From Methylomonas rhizoryzae (GTDB lineage Bacteria > Pseudomonadota > Gammaproteobacteria > Methylococcales > Methylomonadaceae), in assembly GCF_008632455.1 (NCBI RefSeq), contig NZ_CP043929.1:992001-1056000 (forward strand): a stretch of DNA of 64,000 nucleotides, written 5' to 3'. The position numbers were made by a program, and so were the translations under genes. Positions 1 through 9,566 of the stretch are shown piece by piece; within the stretch, counting starts at the first letter, position 1; the number at the start of each line of letters is the position of its first letter. Under the pieces are notes generated by a model that saw nothing but the letters and a program-made list of their open reading frames with translations, was not told the origin of the DNA and made no database searches.

Positions 1-241
1 CGAGGCGGCTTGGATAAGACCGATGAGTGCTGCAGCCGGTCTGAAGTGCGCAATTCAGGTAAAATTACTACCTGGCGGCGATGTCATGGATGCCGTCGTG
101 GTCGAAAGTAGCGGCGATCCCGTATTCGATCGATCTGCGGAAAATGCGGTCAGAAAAGCAACGCCTTTACCGGTGCCGCAAGACAAAGTGTTGTTCAATC
201 AAAAATATCGCGTGTTCAAATTGATATTCAATCCTGGTTAG
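1..241 (+). CDS. tolA: TolA C-terminal domain (partial, 5' end outside window)
   Basis: The reading frame is open from base 2 of the window to the TAG at 239-241, so this is the 3' end of a longer gene. The roughly 79 visible residues match the C-terminal TolA/TonB-like domain: a basic strand (CAIQVKLLPGG), then DAVVVESSGDPVFDRSAENAV and a PLPVP segment. TolA spans the periplasm, links the TolQR motor to Pal and TolB, and helps outer-membrane constriction at division. Identity is supported by tolB and pal directly downstream. The ATG at 23 is internal and should not be taken as the start. Confidence 0.9.
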   Translation, partial: EAAWIRPMSAAAGLKCAIQVKLLPGGDVMDAVVVESSGDPVFDRSAENAVRKATPLPVPQDKVLFNQKYRVFKLIFNPG

Positions 242-262
242 GTATTACACGGAAAACTTGCA

Positions 263-1546
263 ATGAAACTATTCGCAAACATATTCTGCATGAGCGTTCT
301 GATTTTGATATCCGAATGTGCAAGCGCGGAAGGGCTCACAATAGAAATTACCAAAGGCGCGCAAACGGCGGTGCCGATCGCCATCGTGCCCTTTGCACAA
401 CAAGGCAGCATAGGCAATGTCAAGCTTTCCGATGTGATCGATTCGGACCTGGCCGGCAGCGGTTTTTTTAAAACCTTGGCCGAGGAAGATATGCTCACTC
501 AGCCAAGCGAGCCTGACAAAGTCAATTTTCGCGATTGGCAAGCGCTGGGCCAGGATTACTTGACAATAGGTCAAATCCAGGGCAACGGCAATAGCTTCAA
601 CATCGAATTTCACTTGTTCAACGTTCATAACGGCCAGTTATTGATGGGTTATCGCCTGACTGTCGGTCCCCAAGAGCTGCGGCGCGCGGCCCACCATATC
701 AGCGACTTGATTTACGAGAAACTTACCGGGCGTAAAGGTGTTTTCAACACGCGCATCGCCTATGTGACTAGTGCGGCGCGCGGAAGCGGCAAGCAATACA
801 TGCTGCAAGTGGCCGATGCCGACGGTTACAATCCCAGGACCATAGCGGAGTCGCCGGAACCTATCATGGCGCCGGCGTGGTCGCCCGATGCCAGCAAAAT
901 CGCTTACGTATCGTTCCATACCAAGCGCTCGGCTATATATGTGCAGACTTTGGCGAACGGGCAGCGGGAAAGCGTTGCCGCATATCCCGGAATCAATGGT
1001 GCGCCGGCGTTTTCGCCTGATGGCAGTAAACTGGCAATTACCTTGTCCAAGGACGGTAGCCCGGATATTTACGTATTGAATTTGGCTACGCGCGGATTAA
1101 CCCGGTTGACCTCCGGCTTGTCGATTGATACCGAGCCGACCTGGTCGCCCGACGGCAGTTCCATTGTGTTCACTTCCGACATGGGCGGAAAACCGCAGCT
1201 TTACAGCATTCCGATTTCGGGGGGCAGAGCGACTCGCTTGACATTTCAAGGCGACTACAACGCTAGGGGACGATTTTCTCCGGACGGCCGTAGCTTGGCG
1301 ATGGTCAACGGCAGCGGCGGGCGTTACCGGATTGCCGTGTTGGACTTGGCTTCTCGCACGACGACCTTGCTAAGCGAGGGTAACTTGGATGAATCTCCGA
1401 GTTTTGCGCCGAACGGGGCGATGATATTGTTCGCGGCAAACCGTGGTGGACGTTCGGTATTATCAGTAGTCGCTAGCGACGGCGCGATGCAGCAAAAATT
1501 GGATTTCCAAAGCGGCGGCGTCCGCGAACCGGCCTGGGCCCCTTAA
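263..1546 (+). CDS. tolB: Tol-Pal system beta-propeller protein TolB
   Basis: This 427-residue protein has a cleavable signal peptide (MKLFANIFCMSVLILISECASA). An N-terminal alpha/beta domain (about residues 25-160, with IAIVPFAQQG and DLAGSGFF) is followed by a WD40-like beta-propeller with repeated PxWSPDGS/PAFSPDGS blades. TolB is the periplasmic partner of Pal and TolA. The length is the usual one for the family. It starts 21 bases after tolA and is followed by pal after 41 bases, the standard tol-pal order. Confidence 0.97.
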   Translation: MKLFANIFCMSVLILISECASAEGLTIEITKGAQTAVPIAIVPFAQQGSIGNVKLSDVIDSDLAGSGFFKTLAEEDMLTQPSEPDKVNFRDWQALGQDYLTIGQIQGNGNSFNIEFHLFNVHNGQLLMGYRLTVGPQELRRAAHHISDLIYEKLTGRKGVFNTRIAYVTSAARGSGKQYMLQVADADGYNPRTIAESPEPIMAPAWSPDASKIAYVSFHTKRSAIYVQTLANGQRESVAAYPGINGAPAFSPDGSKLAITLSKDGSPDIYVLNLATRGLTRLTSGLSIDTEPTWSPDGSSIVFTSDMGGKPQLYSIPISGGRATRLTFQGDYNARGRFSPDGRSLAMVNGSGGRYRIAVLDLASRTTTLLSEGNLDESPSFAPNGAMILFAANRGGRSVLSVVASDGAMQQKLDFQSGGVREPAWAP

Positions 1547-1587
1547 CCTTATTTTTATTTGACTTAGCAAAATTTTGGAGACGAAGT

Positions 1588-2157
1588 ATGAAATTCAGTA
1601 AATCTTGTTTGGCCTTGGCAATGCTGGCGGTATTGGCGTCCGGTTGCGGTTCGACGGACGAAGAAAGCAGTTTCACCGAAGGGCAAGGTAGCGACGCTTC
1701 GACCAGCGGTTATAACAACGGGTCAATGTCCGGTAGCCAATTCGGTAACGGAGACGGCTATTCGTCCGGATACGGTTCGGGTTCCGGCAGTAATTTGGGC
1801 CCGGAGTTTAGCGACCCGAACAATCCTCTGTCCAAACAAGTCATCTACTTCGAGTTGGATAGCAGCCAAGTCAAACAGGAATTCGTTCCGGTCGTTGCCG
1901 CACACGCTCAGTATTTGGCCTCGCATCCGAATCAACACGTGATTTTGGCCGGCCATGCCGATGAACGCGGTTCCAGCGAATACAACATCGCTTTAGGCGA
2001 ACAGCGCGCTAAAGCGGTGGAGCGCATGATGCGCGCGCAAGGCGTAACCGCCGGCCAATTGGAAATTGTCAGTTACGGCGAAGAAAAACCGGCGTCCGCC
2101 GGCCATGACGAGTCGGCCTGGCAAATGAATCGTCGGGTCGAAGTAGGCTATCAATGA
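1588..2157 (+). CDS. pal: Peptidoglycan-associated lipoprotein Pal
   Basis: The protein has 189 residues. A lipoprotein signal ends in LASGCGS, so the mature N-terminal Cys is near residue 20. A Gly/Ser-rich linker follows (about residues 35-75), then an OmpA-like peptidoglycan-binding domain with VIYFELDSSQV and AGHADERGSSEYN. Pal anchors the outer membrane to peptidoglycan through diaminopimelate contacts. The ATG follows a GGAGACGA ribosome-binding site. The low-complexity linker is longer than in E. coli Pal. The stop overlaps the start of the next gene by four bases (ATGA). Confidence 0.97.
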   Translation: MKFSKSCLALAMLAVLASGCGSTDEESSFTEGQGSDASTSGYNNGSMSGSQFGNGDGYSSGYGSGSGSNLGPEFSDPNNPLSKQVIYFELDSSQVKQEFVPVVAAHAQYLASHPNQHVILAGHADERGSSEYNIALGEQRAKAVERMMRAQGVTAGQLEIVSYGEEKPASAGHDESAWQMNRRVEVGYQ

Positions 2158-2990
2158 AAAAAAACGCACTTCTAATGCTGTGCGCAAGCATCGGAGTCAG
2201 CGCCGACGCTTGCGCGGTTCAGCCTAATAGCGATGCTTATGGCAATAGCGTTAATTACGCGGCACCTGCCGAATCGGCGAGTGACAGCGCTGTTTTCGAG
2301 TTGTTAGGACGTTTGGAACAACTGCAATTGGAAGTGCAGCAACTGCGCGGCATGGTGGAAGAGCAGGCGCAAACTATCGCCGACTTGGAACGCAAGCAAG
2401 GCAATATGTATTCCGATTTGGACGAAAGATTACAGTTGCTTTCCGCCCAACCGGCATCTGCTCAAGCTTTAGCAGCGCAAACGCCGAATCCGGTAGTTGC
2501 CGCTCCGCCGGCGGCGGAGGCCAGTCAGCCGTCGCCGCAAGCTGTCGCTCAGGCTGCGGCCGCACAACCGGCAGCGGTTAGCGAAGCGCCTAAATCCGCG
2601 CCCGCGCCGTCAGCCAGTGAGCAAGACCGTTACAAAGAGGCTTACGATACCCTGCGCAACGGTCATAATGGTCAGGCAATTCAAATGCTGCAAGCTTTGT
2701 TGGCCGATTTTCCGGCCGGCGCTTATAGCGATAATGCGCAGTATTGGTTAGGGGAGGCCTACAAAATCGAGCGCGATTACGATAAATCCCGTCTAGCCTT
2801 CGCCAAAGTAGTCAGTAATTACCCGAATAGCAGCAAAGTTCCGGATGCCTTGCTGAAATTGGGTTATATCGAAATCGAACAACAAAATCCCGCAAAAGCC
2901 CGCGACTATTTGACGCGGGTGACTACCGGTTACCCCGGCACTACCGCTGCGCATTTGGCGGCCAAAAAACTGGCTCAACTGCCGCAATAA
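2154..2990 (+). CDS. cpoB: Cell division coordinator CpoB (YbgF)
   Basis: The protein has 278 residues. A signal peptide is followed by a trimerising coiled coil (about residues 45-100, LEQLQLEVQQLRGMVEEQAQ), an Ala/Pro-rich linker, and C-terminal TPR repeats (about residues 155-275, including AYDTLRNGHNGQAIQMLQAL). CpoB acts in the periplasm with the Tol system and couples septal peptidoglycan synthesis to outer-membrane constriction. Its ATG lies in the ATGA overlap with pal, indicating translational coupling. Confidence 0.95.
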   Translation: MKKNALLMLCASIGVSADACAVQPNSDAYGNSVNYAAPAESASDSAVFELLGRLEQLQLEVQQLRGMVEEQAQTIADLERKQGNMYSDLDERLQLLSAQPASAQALAAQTPNPVVAAPPAAEASQPSPQAVAQAAAAQPAAVSEAPKSAPAPSASEQDRYKEAYDTLRNGHNGQAIQMLQALLADFPAGAYSDNAQYWLGEAYKIERDYDKSRLAFAKVVSNYPNSSKVPDALLKLGYIEIEQQNPAKARDYLTRVTTGYPGTTAAHLAAKKLAQLPQ

Positions 2991-2996
2991 GCAGCG

Positions 2997-3641
2997 ATGT
3001 CCATTTCGCTCCGTATCACGGAGATTTTTTACTCTTTGCAAGGTGAAGCGAATACGGTCGGAATCCCCACCGTATTCGTGCGCTTGACCGGTTGTCCGTT
3101 GCGCTGTGCCTATTGCGATACGGCCTACGCGTTTAACGGCGGCGAACGAGTGCCGTTAGCCGACATTGTTGCTCAGGTTAAAGGGTTCCGTACAAAATAT
3201 GTGACGGTTACCGGCGGCGAGCCGTTGGCCCAGCCCGGATGCAAGGAATTGCTGCGAACCTTGGCGGATGAAGATTATTTGGTCTCACTAGAAACCAGCG
3301 GTGCTATCGACTTATCCGGAGTCGACGGACGCGTGGTTAAGGTGATGGATTTAAAAACCCCGTCATCCGGGGAAATGCACAAAAATTTGTACGGAAATAT
3401 CGAGCACTTGACGCAACAGGATCAGGTGAAATTTGTAATTGGCGATGACTCCGATTACGTTTGGTCCAAACAACAGTTGGTCGATTTTAATCTTTCGGGT
3501 CGTTGTCAGGTCTTGTTCTCGCCGGTGATGGGAATGATGTCACCCACCGAATTAGCGGACCGGGTATTGGCGGACCAATTGCCCGTGCGCTTTCAAATTC
3601 AACTGCATAAGCTACTCTGGAACGATGCCCGTGGAAAATAA
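2997..3641 (+). CDS. queE: 7-carboxy-7-deazaguanine synthase QueE
   Basis: This 214-residue radical SAM enzyme forms 7-carboxy-7-deazaguanine in the biosynthesis of preQ0 and queuosine. The cluster-binding motif is [13 protein letters not shown] (CxxxCxxC) near residues 33-43. It is followed by [10 protein letters not shown], the SAM-contact GGEP motif, and [11 protein letters not shown]. It starts six bases after cpoB and overlaps queC by 17 bases, so the two queuosine genes are co-transcribed and possibly run on from the tol-pal operon. Confidence 0.95.
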   Translation: MSISLRITEIFYSLQGEANTVGIPTVFVRLTGCPLRCAYCDTAYAFNGGERVPLADIVAQVKGFRTKYVTVTGGEPLAQPGCKELLRTLADEDYLVSLETSGAIDLSGVDGRVVKVMDLKTPSSGEMHKNLYGNIEHLTQQDQVKFVIGDDSDYVWSKQQLVDFNLSGRCQVLFSPVMGMMSPTELADRVLADQLPVRFQIQLHKLLWNDARGK

Positions 3642-4329
3642 GCTAACGGCTAAGTCCGCTATCGTTTTACTGTCCGGAGGATTGGATTCCATTACAGTAT
3701 TGGCCGGTGCGCAACGGCAGGGTTACCTCTGTCATGCGTTAAGCTTTAATTACGGTCAAAGGCATAACGCCGAACTGGCTGCGGCTAAGCGTATCGCTCA
3801 CCAGTATCAGGTGCAGTCGCACAAGATCATCGAATTGGGCTTGGGCAATATTGGCGGCTCGGCTTTGACGGACCCGCATATCGATGTGCCGCTGACCCCG
3901 CAGCCAGGTATTCCTGTCACCTATGTGCCGGCTCGCAACACCCTATTTTTGGCGTTTGCATTAGCTTGGGCCGAAGTTTTGGAGTTGCAGGATATTTTCA
4001 TTGGAGTGAATGCGGTGGATTACTCCGGCTATCCGGACTGCCGCCCGGAATTCATTCAAGCGTTCCAAACCATGGCAAATCTTGCGACCAAAGCCGGCGT
4101 CGAAGGGCGGGAAATCCGCATTCACACGCCGCTAATCGATTTAAGCAAGGCGCAAATCATTGCGCGCGGGCTGGCGTTGGGCGTTGATTATTCCGCTACC
4201 GTATCGTGTTATGCGGCCGATGCGGACGGTAGAGCTTGCGGTAGTTGCGATGCCTGTCGCTTACGCAAGGCTGGCTTCGAGGCTTTGAAGCGGCCGGACC
4301 CAACTCGTTATCAGTGCAACAATTCTTAA
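3625..4329 (+). CDS. queC: 7-cyano-7-deazaguanine synthase QueC
   Basis: This 234-residue protein converts 7-carboxy-7-deazaguanine to preQ0 using ATP and ammonia. The N-terminal PP-loop is LLSGGLDS. Family signatures [10 protein letters not shown] and YVPARNT follow, and the C-terminal zinc site has the pattern C(x10)CGSCDAC. The start used is the ATG at 3625, inside queE. Length and motifs are normal. Confidence 0.96.
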   Translation: MPVENKLTAKSAIVLLSGGLDSITVLAGAQRQGYLCHALSFNYGQRHNAELAAAKRIAHQYQVQSHKIIELGLGNIGGSALTDPHIDVPLTPQPGIPVTYVPARNTLFLAFALAWAEVLELQDIFIGVNAVDYSGYPDCRPEFIQAFQTMANLATKAGVEGREIRIHTPLIDLSKAQIIARGLALGVDYSATVSCYAADADGRACGSCDACRLRKAGFEALKRPDPTRYQCNNS

Positions 4330-4402
4330 CGGCAGCCGTGCAGGGCTCGGATTTGTGGATTATGCTTAATCGCGATCTACAAATCGAAACGGAACCTGCG
4401 TC

Positions 4403-5023
4403 ATGCAAATCAATCATGAGAAATCCCAATTTATTGCGGTAGCGTCCATTGCGGCCGAATTAACCTCGGTAATGGAAGTGGCCAAAGAAATTTCATTGGC
4501 TGCCGCGAACGCCAAAGCTATTGCCTTTCGAGCCGGGGAGAAGGCCAAAGGTTTTCAACCGATTACCGACTACATCAACGAGCTGGCCAAAGATGCGATG
4601 GATCTGGTTACCCGCATCCACGAGCACGCTACCCAACTGTACCGAATGACGGTAAGCGAACACCGCATGACCTACACGAGTGCTCAATTGCAAAAAATAG
4701 CCGCCGCGGTTGCGACGACCAAAGCGCCCTATGCGTACTCGTTAGCTGAACCTATCCGCCGGTTCGAAGAAAGGCGTAAGGATGAATATTTTGCTTTTGT
4801 CGATCAGGCTAGTGGTTTGGTGATGCAGCTGACCGAGATCATGTATCCCGCCCGGGCGGCACGGGTAATCGCTGCGAATTCTCGAATCGAGGCTTCTCAA
4901 GCGGGAGAATATATGCAAAGTCTGCAGGCAGTAGCCGAAAGTGTCGATAACGCCGCGCAAGTTATTAACGATAAAGTGCATAAATGCCGTAGCGCGTTAG
5001 GCTTGATCACCAATACTCACTAG
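4403..5023 (+). CDS. Small soluble MCP-like (chemotaxis signalling tip) protein
   Basis: This 206-residue, helix-rich protein has no signal peptide or membrane segment. Residues about 28-55 (EISLAAANAKAIAFRAGE, then KGFQPITDYINELA) resemble the conserved hairpin tip of methyl-accepting chemotaxis proteins (IxxLALNAAIEAARAGExGRGF). The usual sensor, transmembrane and HAMP parts are missing, so it may be a minimal cytosolic adaptor for a CheA/CheW-type array. It is followed 31 bases later, on the same strand, by a di-iron metallo-beta-lactamase-fold protein, so its input may be O2 or redox. The family resemblance is seen in sequence; the function is inference. Confidence 0.6.
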   Translation: MQINHEKSQFIAVASIAAELTSVMEVAKEISLAAANAKAIAFRAGEKAKGFQPITDYINELAKDAMDLVTRIHEHATQLYRMTVSEHRMTYTSAQLQKIAAAVATTKAPYAYSLAEPIRRFEERRKDEYFAFVDQASGLVMQLTEIMYPARAARVIAANSRIEASQAGEYMQSLQAVAESVDNAAQVINDKVHKCRSALGLITNTH

Positions 5024-5054
5024 TATCCAGTCAGACGAAGAGGTAAACAACACA

Positions 5055-5783
5055 ATGAAATCGACCAAAATTTATGAAGGCAATTATCAATGGATAATGT
5101 TTGGTAGAGATCCGCACAAGCCTCAAAAGCTTATCGATACCAATCAATATATGATTCGCACCGACAAGCGTTGTTTGCTGATGGAGCCCGGTGGCGTGGA
5201 GCTGTTTGCGCCGATGTTGTCGGCGGTGCTGCATTATGCACCTGTCGAGGAAATCACCGATTTGTTTGCGTCGCACCAAGATCCGGATATCGTATCCTCC
5301 TTGGGTTTATGGGATCAGGTGTTGCCTAACGCTAAACTGCATGCCCCGAAAATTTGGGAGGGTTTTATTCGGCATTTCGGCTGTGAAAATATCGACTATG
5401 TCGGCATTCCGGATCATGGCGGCACTATTAATCTGGGAGCTTTAGAGATTGAATTCATTCCTGCACATTATTTGCATGCGACAGCGAATTTTCATGTTTA
5501 CGATCCGCAGGCAAAAATTTTGATGTCCGGTGACGTGGGGGCGTCGCTGGAGTCAAACGAGTCTCCTTTATTCGTAGAAAATTTCGAAGCGCATATCGAA
5601 AAAATGCGATATTTTCATCAGCGTTGGATGCCCTCTAATCAAGCTAAACGTGCATGGATAGAGCGTGTGCGTGGCTTGGATATCGACATCATTGCCCCCC
5701 AGCACGGCCGAATGTTCAAAGGCGACGATGTCAAGCGCTTTCTGGAATGGTTCGACGGTTTACAAGTTGGTATTGCCGTATAA
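5055..5783 (+). CDS. Stand-alone di-iron metallo-beta-lactamase-fold protein (ODP-like oxygen-binding domain)
   Basis: This 242-residue protein matches the metallo-beta-lactamase half of flavodiiron proteins but has no flavodoxin domain. Likely metal ligands are in SHQDPD (about residue 74), the HYLHATANFH segment (about 137), MSGDVG (about 156) and APQHGRMF (about 216). The first motif is HxDxD rather than the HxExDH seen in the flavodiiron protein at 11065-12354. Stand-alone domains of this kind (ODP) bind O2 at a di-iron site and serve as chemotaxis sensors in Treponema. The MCP-like gene just upstream fits that role. The reductase partner, if any, is not adjacent. Confidence 0.75.
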   Translation: MKSTKIYEGNYQWIMFGRDPHKPQKLIDTNQYMIRTDKRCLLMEPGGVELFAPMLSAVLHYAPVEEITDLFASHQDPDIVSSLGLWDQVLPNAKLHAPKIWEGFIRHFGCENIDYVGIPDHGGTINLGALEIEFIPAHYLHATANFHVYDPQAKILMSGDVGASLESNESPLFVENFEAHIEKMRYFHQRWMPSNQAKRAWIERVRGLDIDIIAPQHGRMFKGDDVKRFLEWFDGLQVGIAV

Positions 5784-5828
5784 AACAAGCATTTGCTGCG
5801 AATAATGTTTATAATTGCGCACCAATAG

Positions 5829-5854
5829 CCCTCGTCGAGAGACGGGGGTTTTTT
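5829..5854 (+). terminator. Rho-independent terminator after the di-iron protein gene
   Basis: An 8-bp stem (CCCTCGTC / GACGGGGG, one T-G wobble) encloses a GAGA tetraloop and is followed directly by six T residues. It separates the MCP-like/di-iron pair from miaB. Confidence 0.85.
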
Positions 5855-5886
5855 GTTAGACAGTGTTTTGGAGTGTCTCGTCGCAC

Positions 5887-7248
5887 ATGGCGCAAAAGCT
5901 TTACATACAGACAAACGGTTGTCAGATGAACGAATACGATTCCGACAAGATGCGGGACGTATTGCAGGCCTCGCACGGCATGGAGTTTACCGAAAATCCG
6001 GAGCTTGCCGACGTATTGTTGTTGAACACGTGTTCGATTCGGGAAAAAGCGCAAGAGAAGGTGTTCTCGGCAGTAGGCCGCTGGAAAAAAATCAAAGACA
6101 AACGCCCTGACGTGATTATCGGCGTGGGCGGTTGCGTAGCCAGTCAAGAAGGCGCAGCGATTCAACAGCGCGCACCTTATGTCGATATCGTCTTCGGTCC
6201 GCAAACCTTGCATCGCTTGCCGGAATTGTTGAATCAGGCGCGCAATGGGGTTAAACACGTCGTCGACATTTCGTTTCCGGAAATAGAAAAGTTCGACAAT
6301 TTACCCGAGCCACGGGCAGAAGGGCCTAAGGCTTTCGTATCGGTGATGGAAGGCTGCAGCAAATATTGCACTTATTGCGTAGTTCCTTATACCCGCGGCG
6401 AAGAAGTCAGCCGGCCGCTTGCCGATGTCGTTGCGGAAGTCGAAACCTTAGCAAAACAAGGCGTCAGGGAAGTCAATTTGCTGGGACAAAACGTAAATGC
6501 GTACCGCGGTGTTCTACCGGACGGCGAAATTGCCGGTTTCGCATTGCTGCTGCATTTTGTTGCAGCGGTCGACGGTATCGATAGAATTCGGTTCACGACC
6601 TCGCATCCCCTGGAGTTTACCGATGACATCATCGACGCGTTCGCCGAAATTCCGAAATTGGTCAACCATTTACACCTGCCGGTGCAAAGCGGCAGCGACC
6701 GCATATTGGCGGAAATGAAGCGCGGCCATAAGCGGGCGGATTATTTGGAAATTATGCGCAAAATTAAGGCGGTGCGTCCCGGAATTTCACTTTCCTCCGA
6801 CTTTATCGTCGGGTTTCCGGGCGAAACCGATCAAGATTTCGAGGACACTATGTCGCTAATAGAAGAAGTAGGTTACGACTTTTCCTATAGTTTCATATTT
6901 AGTGCGCGGCCCGGCACCCCCGCCGCCGAATTTCCGGATAGCGTTGCCATGGATGTGAAAGAGCAACGCCTGCAACGTTTGCAGCAGCGTTTGGCGGAAA
7001 TGACGCTGGCGATATCCGAGAGTATGGTAGGTTCAGTGCAAAGCGTTCTGGTGGAAGGTAAGTCCAAGAAAAATCCGCTGCATTTGACCGGGCGCACGGA
7101 AAACAATCGAGTCGTTAATTTCGCGGCACATCCGCGTCTGATCGGTCAGTTCGTCGACGTGCTGATTACCGAAGCGCTACCTAATTCTCTACGCGGCCGG
7201 ATAGTGGAATCTTCGCTTGACGGCATAGTGGCTAAGGTTGCATGTTGA
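5887..7248 (+). CDS. miaB: tRNA-2-methylthio-N6-dimethylallyladenosine synthase MiaB
   Basis: From the ATG at 5887 the protein has 453 residues and begins [19 protein letters not shown], which aligns with the MiaB N-terminus. A GTG at 5863 would add eight residues without family match. Domains in order are the UPF0004 methylthiotransferase domain (Cys in [14 protein letters not shown] and GGCVA), the radical SAM core ([19 protein letters not shown]) and a C-terminal TRAM domain. It methylthiolates A37 of tRNAs reading UNN codons. It overlaps phoH by seven bases. Confidence 0.96.
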   Translation: MAQKLYIQTNGCQMNEYDSDKMRDVLQASHGMEFTENPELADVLLLNTCSIREKAQEKVFSAVGRWKKIKDKRPDVIIGVGGCVASQEGAAIQQRAPYVDIVFGPQTLHRLPELLNQARNGVKHVVDISFPEIEKFDNLPEPRAEGPKAFVSVMEGCSKYCTYCVVPYTRGEEVSRPLADVVAEVETLAKQGVREVNLLGQNVNAYRGVLPDGEIAGFALLLHFVAAVDGIDRIRFTTSHPLEFTDDIIDAFAEIPKLVNHLHLPVQSGSDRILAEMKRGHKRADYLEIMRKIKAVRPGISLSSDFIVGFPGETDQDFEDTMSLIEEVGYDFSYSFIFSARPGTPAAEFPDSVAMDVKEQRLQRLQQRLAEMTLAISESMVGSVQSVLVEGKSKKNPLHLTGRTENNRVVNFAAHPRLIGQFVDVLITEALPNSLRGRIVESSLDGIVAKVAC

Positions 7249-8237
7249 ACACAGCCGAATTCACTCAAGAAATCACGTTATTACCCGCCGACATTCAGCG
7301 CTTATCCAACCTATGCGGTCAGTTGGATGTGCATTTAAGGCAAATCGAACAAAGGTTGCATGTCGATATTTCTAATCGCAGCAATCGTTTCCAAATTACC
7401 GGCATAGACGCAGCGGTAAAGGCGGCTTGTGCAGTGGTGCAAAAATTGTTCGAGCTGGCGGAAAAAGAAGAAATTACTCCGGAACAAGTCCACCTCAGTT
7501 TGCAGGACGCCAATATCGATCAATTATTGGCTGCGGATTCCGGAACGAAAACGGAGCCGGTTGCCATCAAGACTAAGCGCGGCTTCATTAAAGGACGCGG
7601 GCACAATCAACAGGACTATCTGCGTAAAATTCTGACTCACGACATTAATTTCGGCGTAGGTCCGGCCGGTACCGGCAAGACCTATTTAGCGGTCGCCTGC
7701 GCGGTGGAAGCCTTACAAAATGAATATGTCAGACGTATCGTGCTGGTACGCCCGGCAGTGGAAGCCGGGGAAAAATTGGGCTTTCTGCCGGGCGATATGG
7801 CGCAAAAGGTAGACCCTTATTTGCGTCCGTTGTACGATGCCCTGTACGACATGTTAGGTTTCGAACGGGTCGAAAAGTTATTGGAAAAAAACGTGATAGA
7901 AGTTGCCCCCTTGGCTTTTATGCGGGGTAGAACGCTGAACGATTCTTTTATTATCCTGGACGAAGCGCAGAATACGACGACCGAGCAAATCAAAATGTTT
8001 TTGACTCGCGTCGGTTTCGGTTCCACTGCGGTTATTACCGGCGATGTCACCCAAATCGATTTGCCCAGCGAAAAGATGTCCGGGTTGAAGCACGTATTGA
8101 AAGTGTTAAAAGACGTAGAGGGTATTAGTTTCACGTTTTTTGGCGTAAAAGACGTGGTCAGGCATCCCTTGGTACAGCGCATCGTCGCGGCATACGACCG
8201 CTACGAACAACAGGAAGCGTCCCGCTCCAATCCATGA
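7242..8237 (+). CDS. ybeZ: PhoH-like ATPase (YbeZ)
   Basis: The protein has 331 residues. An N-terminal KH-like region (about residues 15-75) precedes the PhoH ATPase domain, with Walker [13 protein letters not shown] near residue 142 and Walker [10 protein letters not shown] near residue 235. PhoH-like proteins are cytoplasmic ATPases thought to work with YbeY in RNA metabolism. The start overlaps miaB and the stop overlaps ybeY by four bases, so the operon is tightly coupled. Confidence 0.94.
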   Translation: MLNTAEFTQEITLLPADIQRLSNLCGQLDVHLRQIEQRLHVDISNRSNRFQITGIDAAVKAACAVVQKLFELAEKEEITPEQVHLSLQDANIDQLLAADSGTKTEPVAIKTKRGFIKGRGHNQQDYLRKILTHDINFGVGPAGTGKTYLAVACAVEALQNEYVRRIVLVRPAVEAGEKLGFLPGDMAQKVDPYLRPLYDALYDMLGFERVEKLLEKNVIEVAPLAFMRGRTLNDSFIILDEAQNTTTEQIKMFLTRVGFGSTAVITGDVTQIDLPSEKMSGLKHVLKVLKDVEGISFTFFGVKDVVRHPLVQRIVAAYDRYEQQEASRSNP

Positions 8238-8695
8238 ATTTCCTAGAAGTACAAATTGCAACCGAATGCGCGAATATTCCGGGCGAGCAGCAGTTCCAAT
8301 ACTGGGTGGATACGGTGTTGAGCGACGCAACCCGAGATAGCGAAATTGTGATTCGTCTGGTCGACTTTGCCGAAAGCGCCGAATTAAACCAACAATTTCG
8401 GAATAAAACCGGGCCGACCAATATCTTGTCTTTTCCTTTCGAGCCGCCGGCGGAAGTCGAGTCCGATTTACTCGGCGATTTGGTAATCTGTGCCCCGCTT
8501 ATTGCCGAAGAAGCCTTGCAGCAACATAAACCCATTGACCATCATTGGGCCCATATCACCGTACACGGTATACTGCACTTATTAGGTTACGATCACATCG
8601 CAGAGCAGGACGCCGAGGAGATGGAGGCCGTGGAAGTCAGAATCTTAACAGTATTGCATATCCCAGATCCCTATCAGGAAGCGAGTACGCCATGA
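8234..8695 (+). CDS. ybeY: Endoribonuclease YbeY
   Basis: The protein has 153 residues with the diagnostic zinc-binding motif HGILHLLGYDH (about residues 115-125), and GPTNILSFPFE upstream of it. YbeY is a metal-dependent single-strand endoribonuclease involved in 16S rRNA 3' maturation and ribosome quality control. It sits between phoH and corC with ATGA overlaps on both sides. Confidence 0.95.
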   Translation: MNFLEVQIATECANIPGEQQFQYWVDTVLSDATRDSEIVIRLVDFAESAELNQQFRNKTGPTNILSFPFEPPAEVESDLLGDLVICAPLIAEEALQQHKPIDHHWAHITVHGILHLLGYDHIAEQDAEEMEAVEVRILTVLHIPDPYQEASTP

Positions 8696-9531
8696 GCGAC
8701 GGTATCCCCCCGACGAGTCAATCCCATCAGAAAAGCTTATTGGAAAGAATCAGTCATTTTTTGACCGGAGAGCCGCAGGACCAAGAAGATTTGTTGGAAA
8801 TTCTGCGGGAATCGGAAGAAAAGCATTTATTGGACGCCGATTCGTTGGCGATGATCGAAGGGGTGATGCAGGTTTCGGAGTTGCGGGTCAGAGATATTAT
8901 GATCCCGCGCTCGCAAATGGTGGTGGTACCCAGAGAAGCCGAGTTAGAAACTATTTTCCCCTTGGTCATCGAGTTTGCCCATTCCCGGTTTCCGGTGATC
9001 GAGGAAGACCGCAGCAAGGTTGTCGGTATTTTGCTGGCTAAGGATTTGTTACCGCATGCTTTACGCGATAAAACCGCTAAAGTGGAAGACATCATGCGTC
9101 CGGTCGTAGTCGTGCCGGAAAGCAAGCGCTTGAACGTATTGCTCAAGGAGTTTCGTACCGAGCGCAATCATATGGCTATCGTGGTCGACGAATACGGAAA
9201 CGCCGCCGGATTGGTCACAATAGAAGACGTGTTGGAACAAATCGTCGGCAAGATTGAAGACGAACACGACGACGACGATACCAAGGAATATATTTCGCAG
9301 CGCAGCGAACGGGAGTTTATCCTGAAAGCATTAACGCCGATTGTAGAATTTAACGACTATTTCTCTGCGGATTTGGAAGACAACGATTGCGATACGGTGG
9401 GTGGATTAATCTTGCAGCGATTAGAACATTTTCCAAAAAAAGGCGAGAAGGTGGAAATAGACGATTTCGTATTCGAAGTTCTACGCGCCGACAACCGTCG
9501 CGTTCACTTGCTAAGGCTTAAGCTCAAATAA
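8692..9531 (+). CDS. corC: CorC/HlyC-type CBS-domain protein (YbeX)
   Basis: From the ATG at 8692 (overlapping the ybeY stop) the protein has 279 residues. Two CBS domains (about residues 65-185, with VRDIMIPRSQM and DIMRPVVVVPE) are followed by a CorC_HlyC domain (about residues 205-278). There is no DUF21 membrane domain, so this is the soluble YbeX type linked to Mg/Co homeostasis and ribosome function. The lnt gene that usually follows corC is absent; a convergent nif locus begins instead. Confidence 0.93.
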   Translation: MSDGIPPTSQSHQKSLLERISHFLTGEPQDQEDLLEILRESEEKHLLDADSLAMIEGVMQVSELRVRDIMIPRSQMVVVPREAELETIFPLVIEFAHSRFPVIEEDRSKVVGILLAKDLLPHALRDKTAKVEDIMRPVVVVPESKRLNVLLKEFRTERNHMAIVVDEYGNAAGLVTIEDVLEQIVGKIEDEHDDDDTKEYISQRSEREFILKALTPIVEFNDYFSADLEDNDCDTVGGLILQRLEHFPKKGEKVEIDDFVFEVLRADNRRVHLLRLKLK

Positions 9532-9566
9532 GCCGCATGATTCAACTTGTTTGTATCGCATTATTG

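Noticed and set aside
5863..5886. GTG start adding eight residues to MiaB
   Set aside because: The family N-terminus aligns from the ATG at 5887, and the GTG lies just after the upstream terminator.
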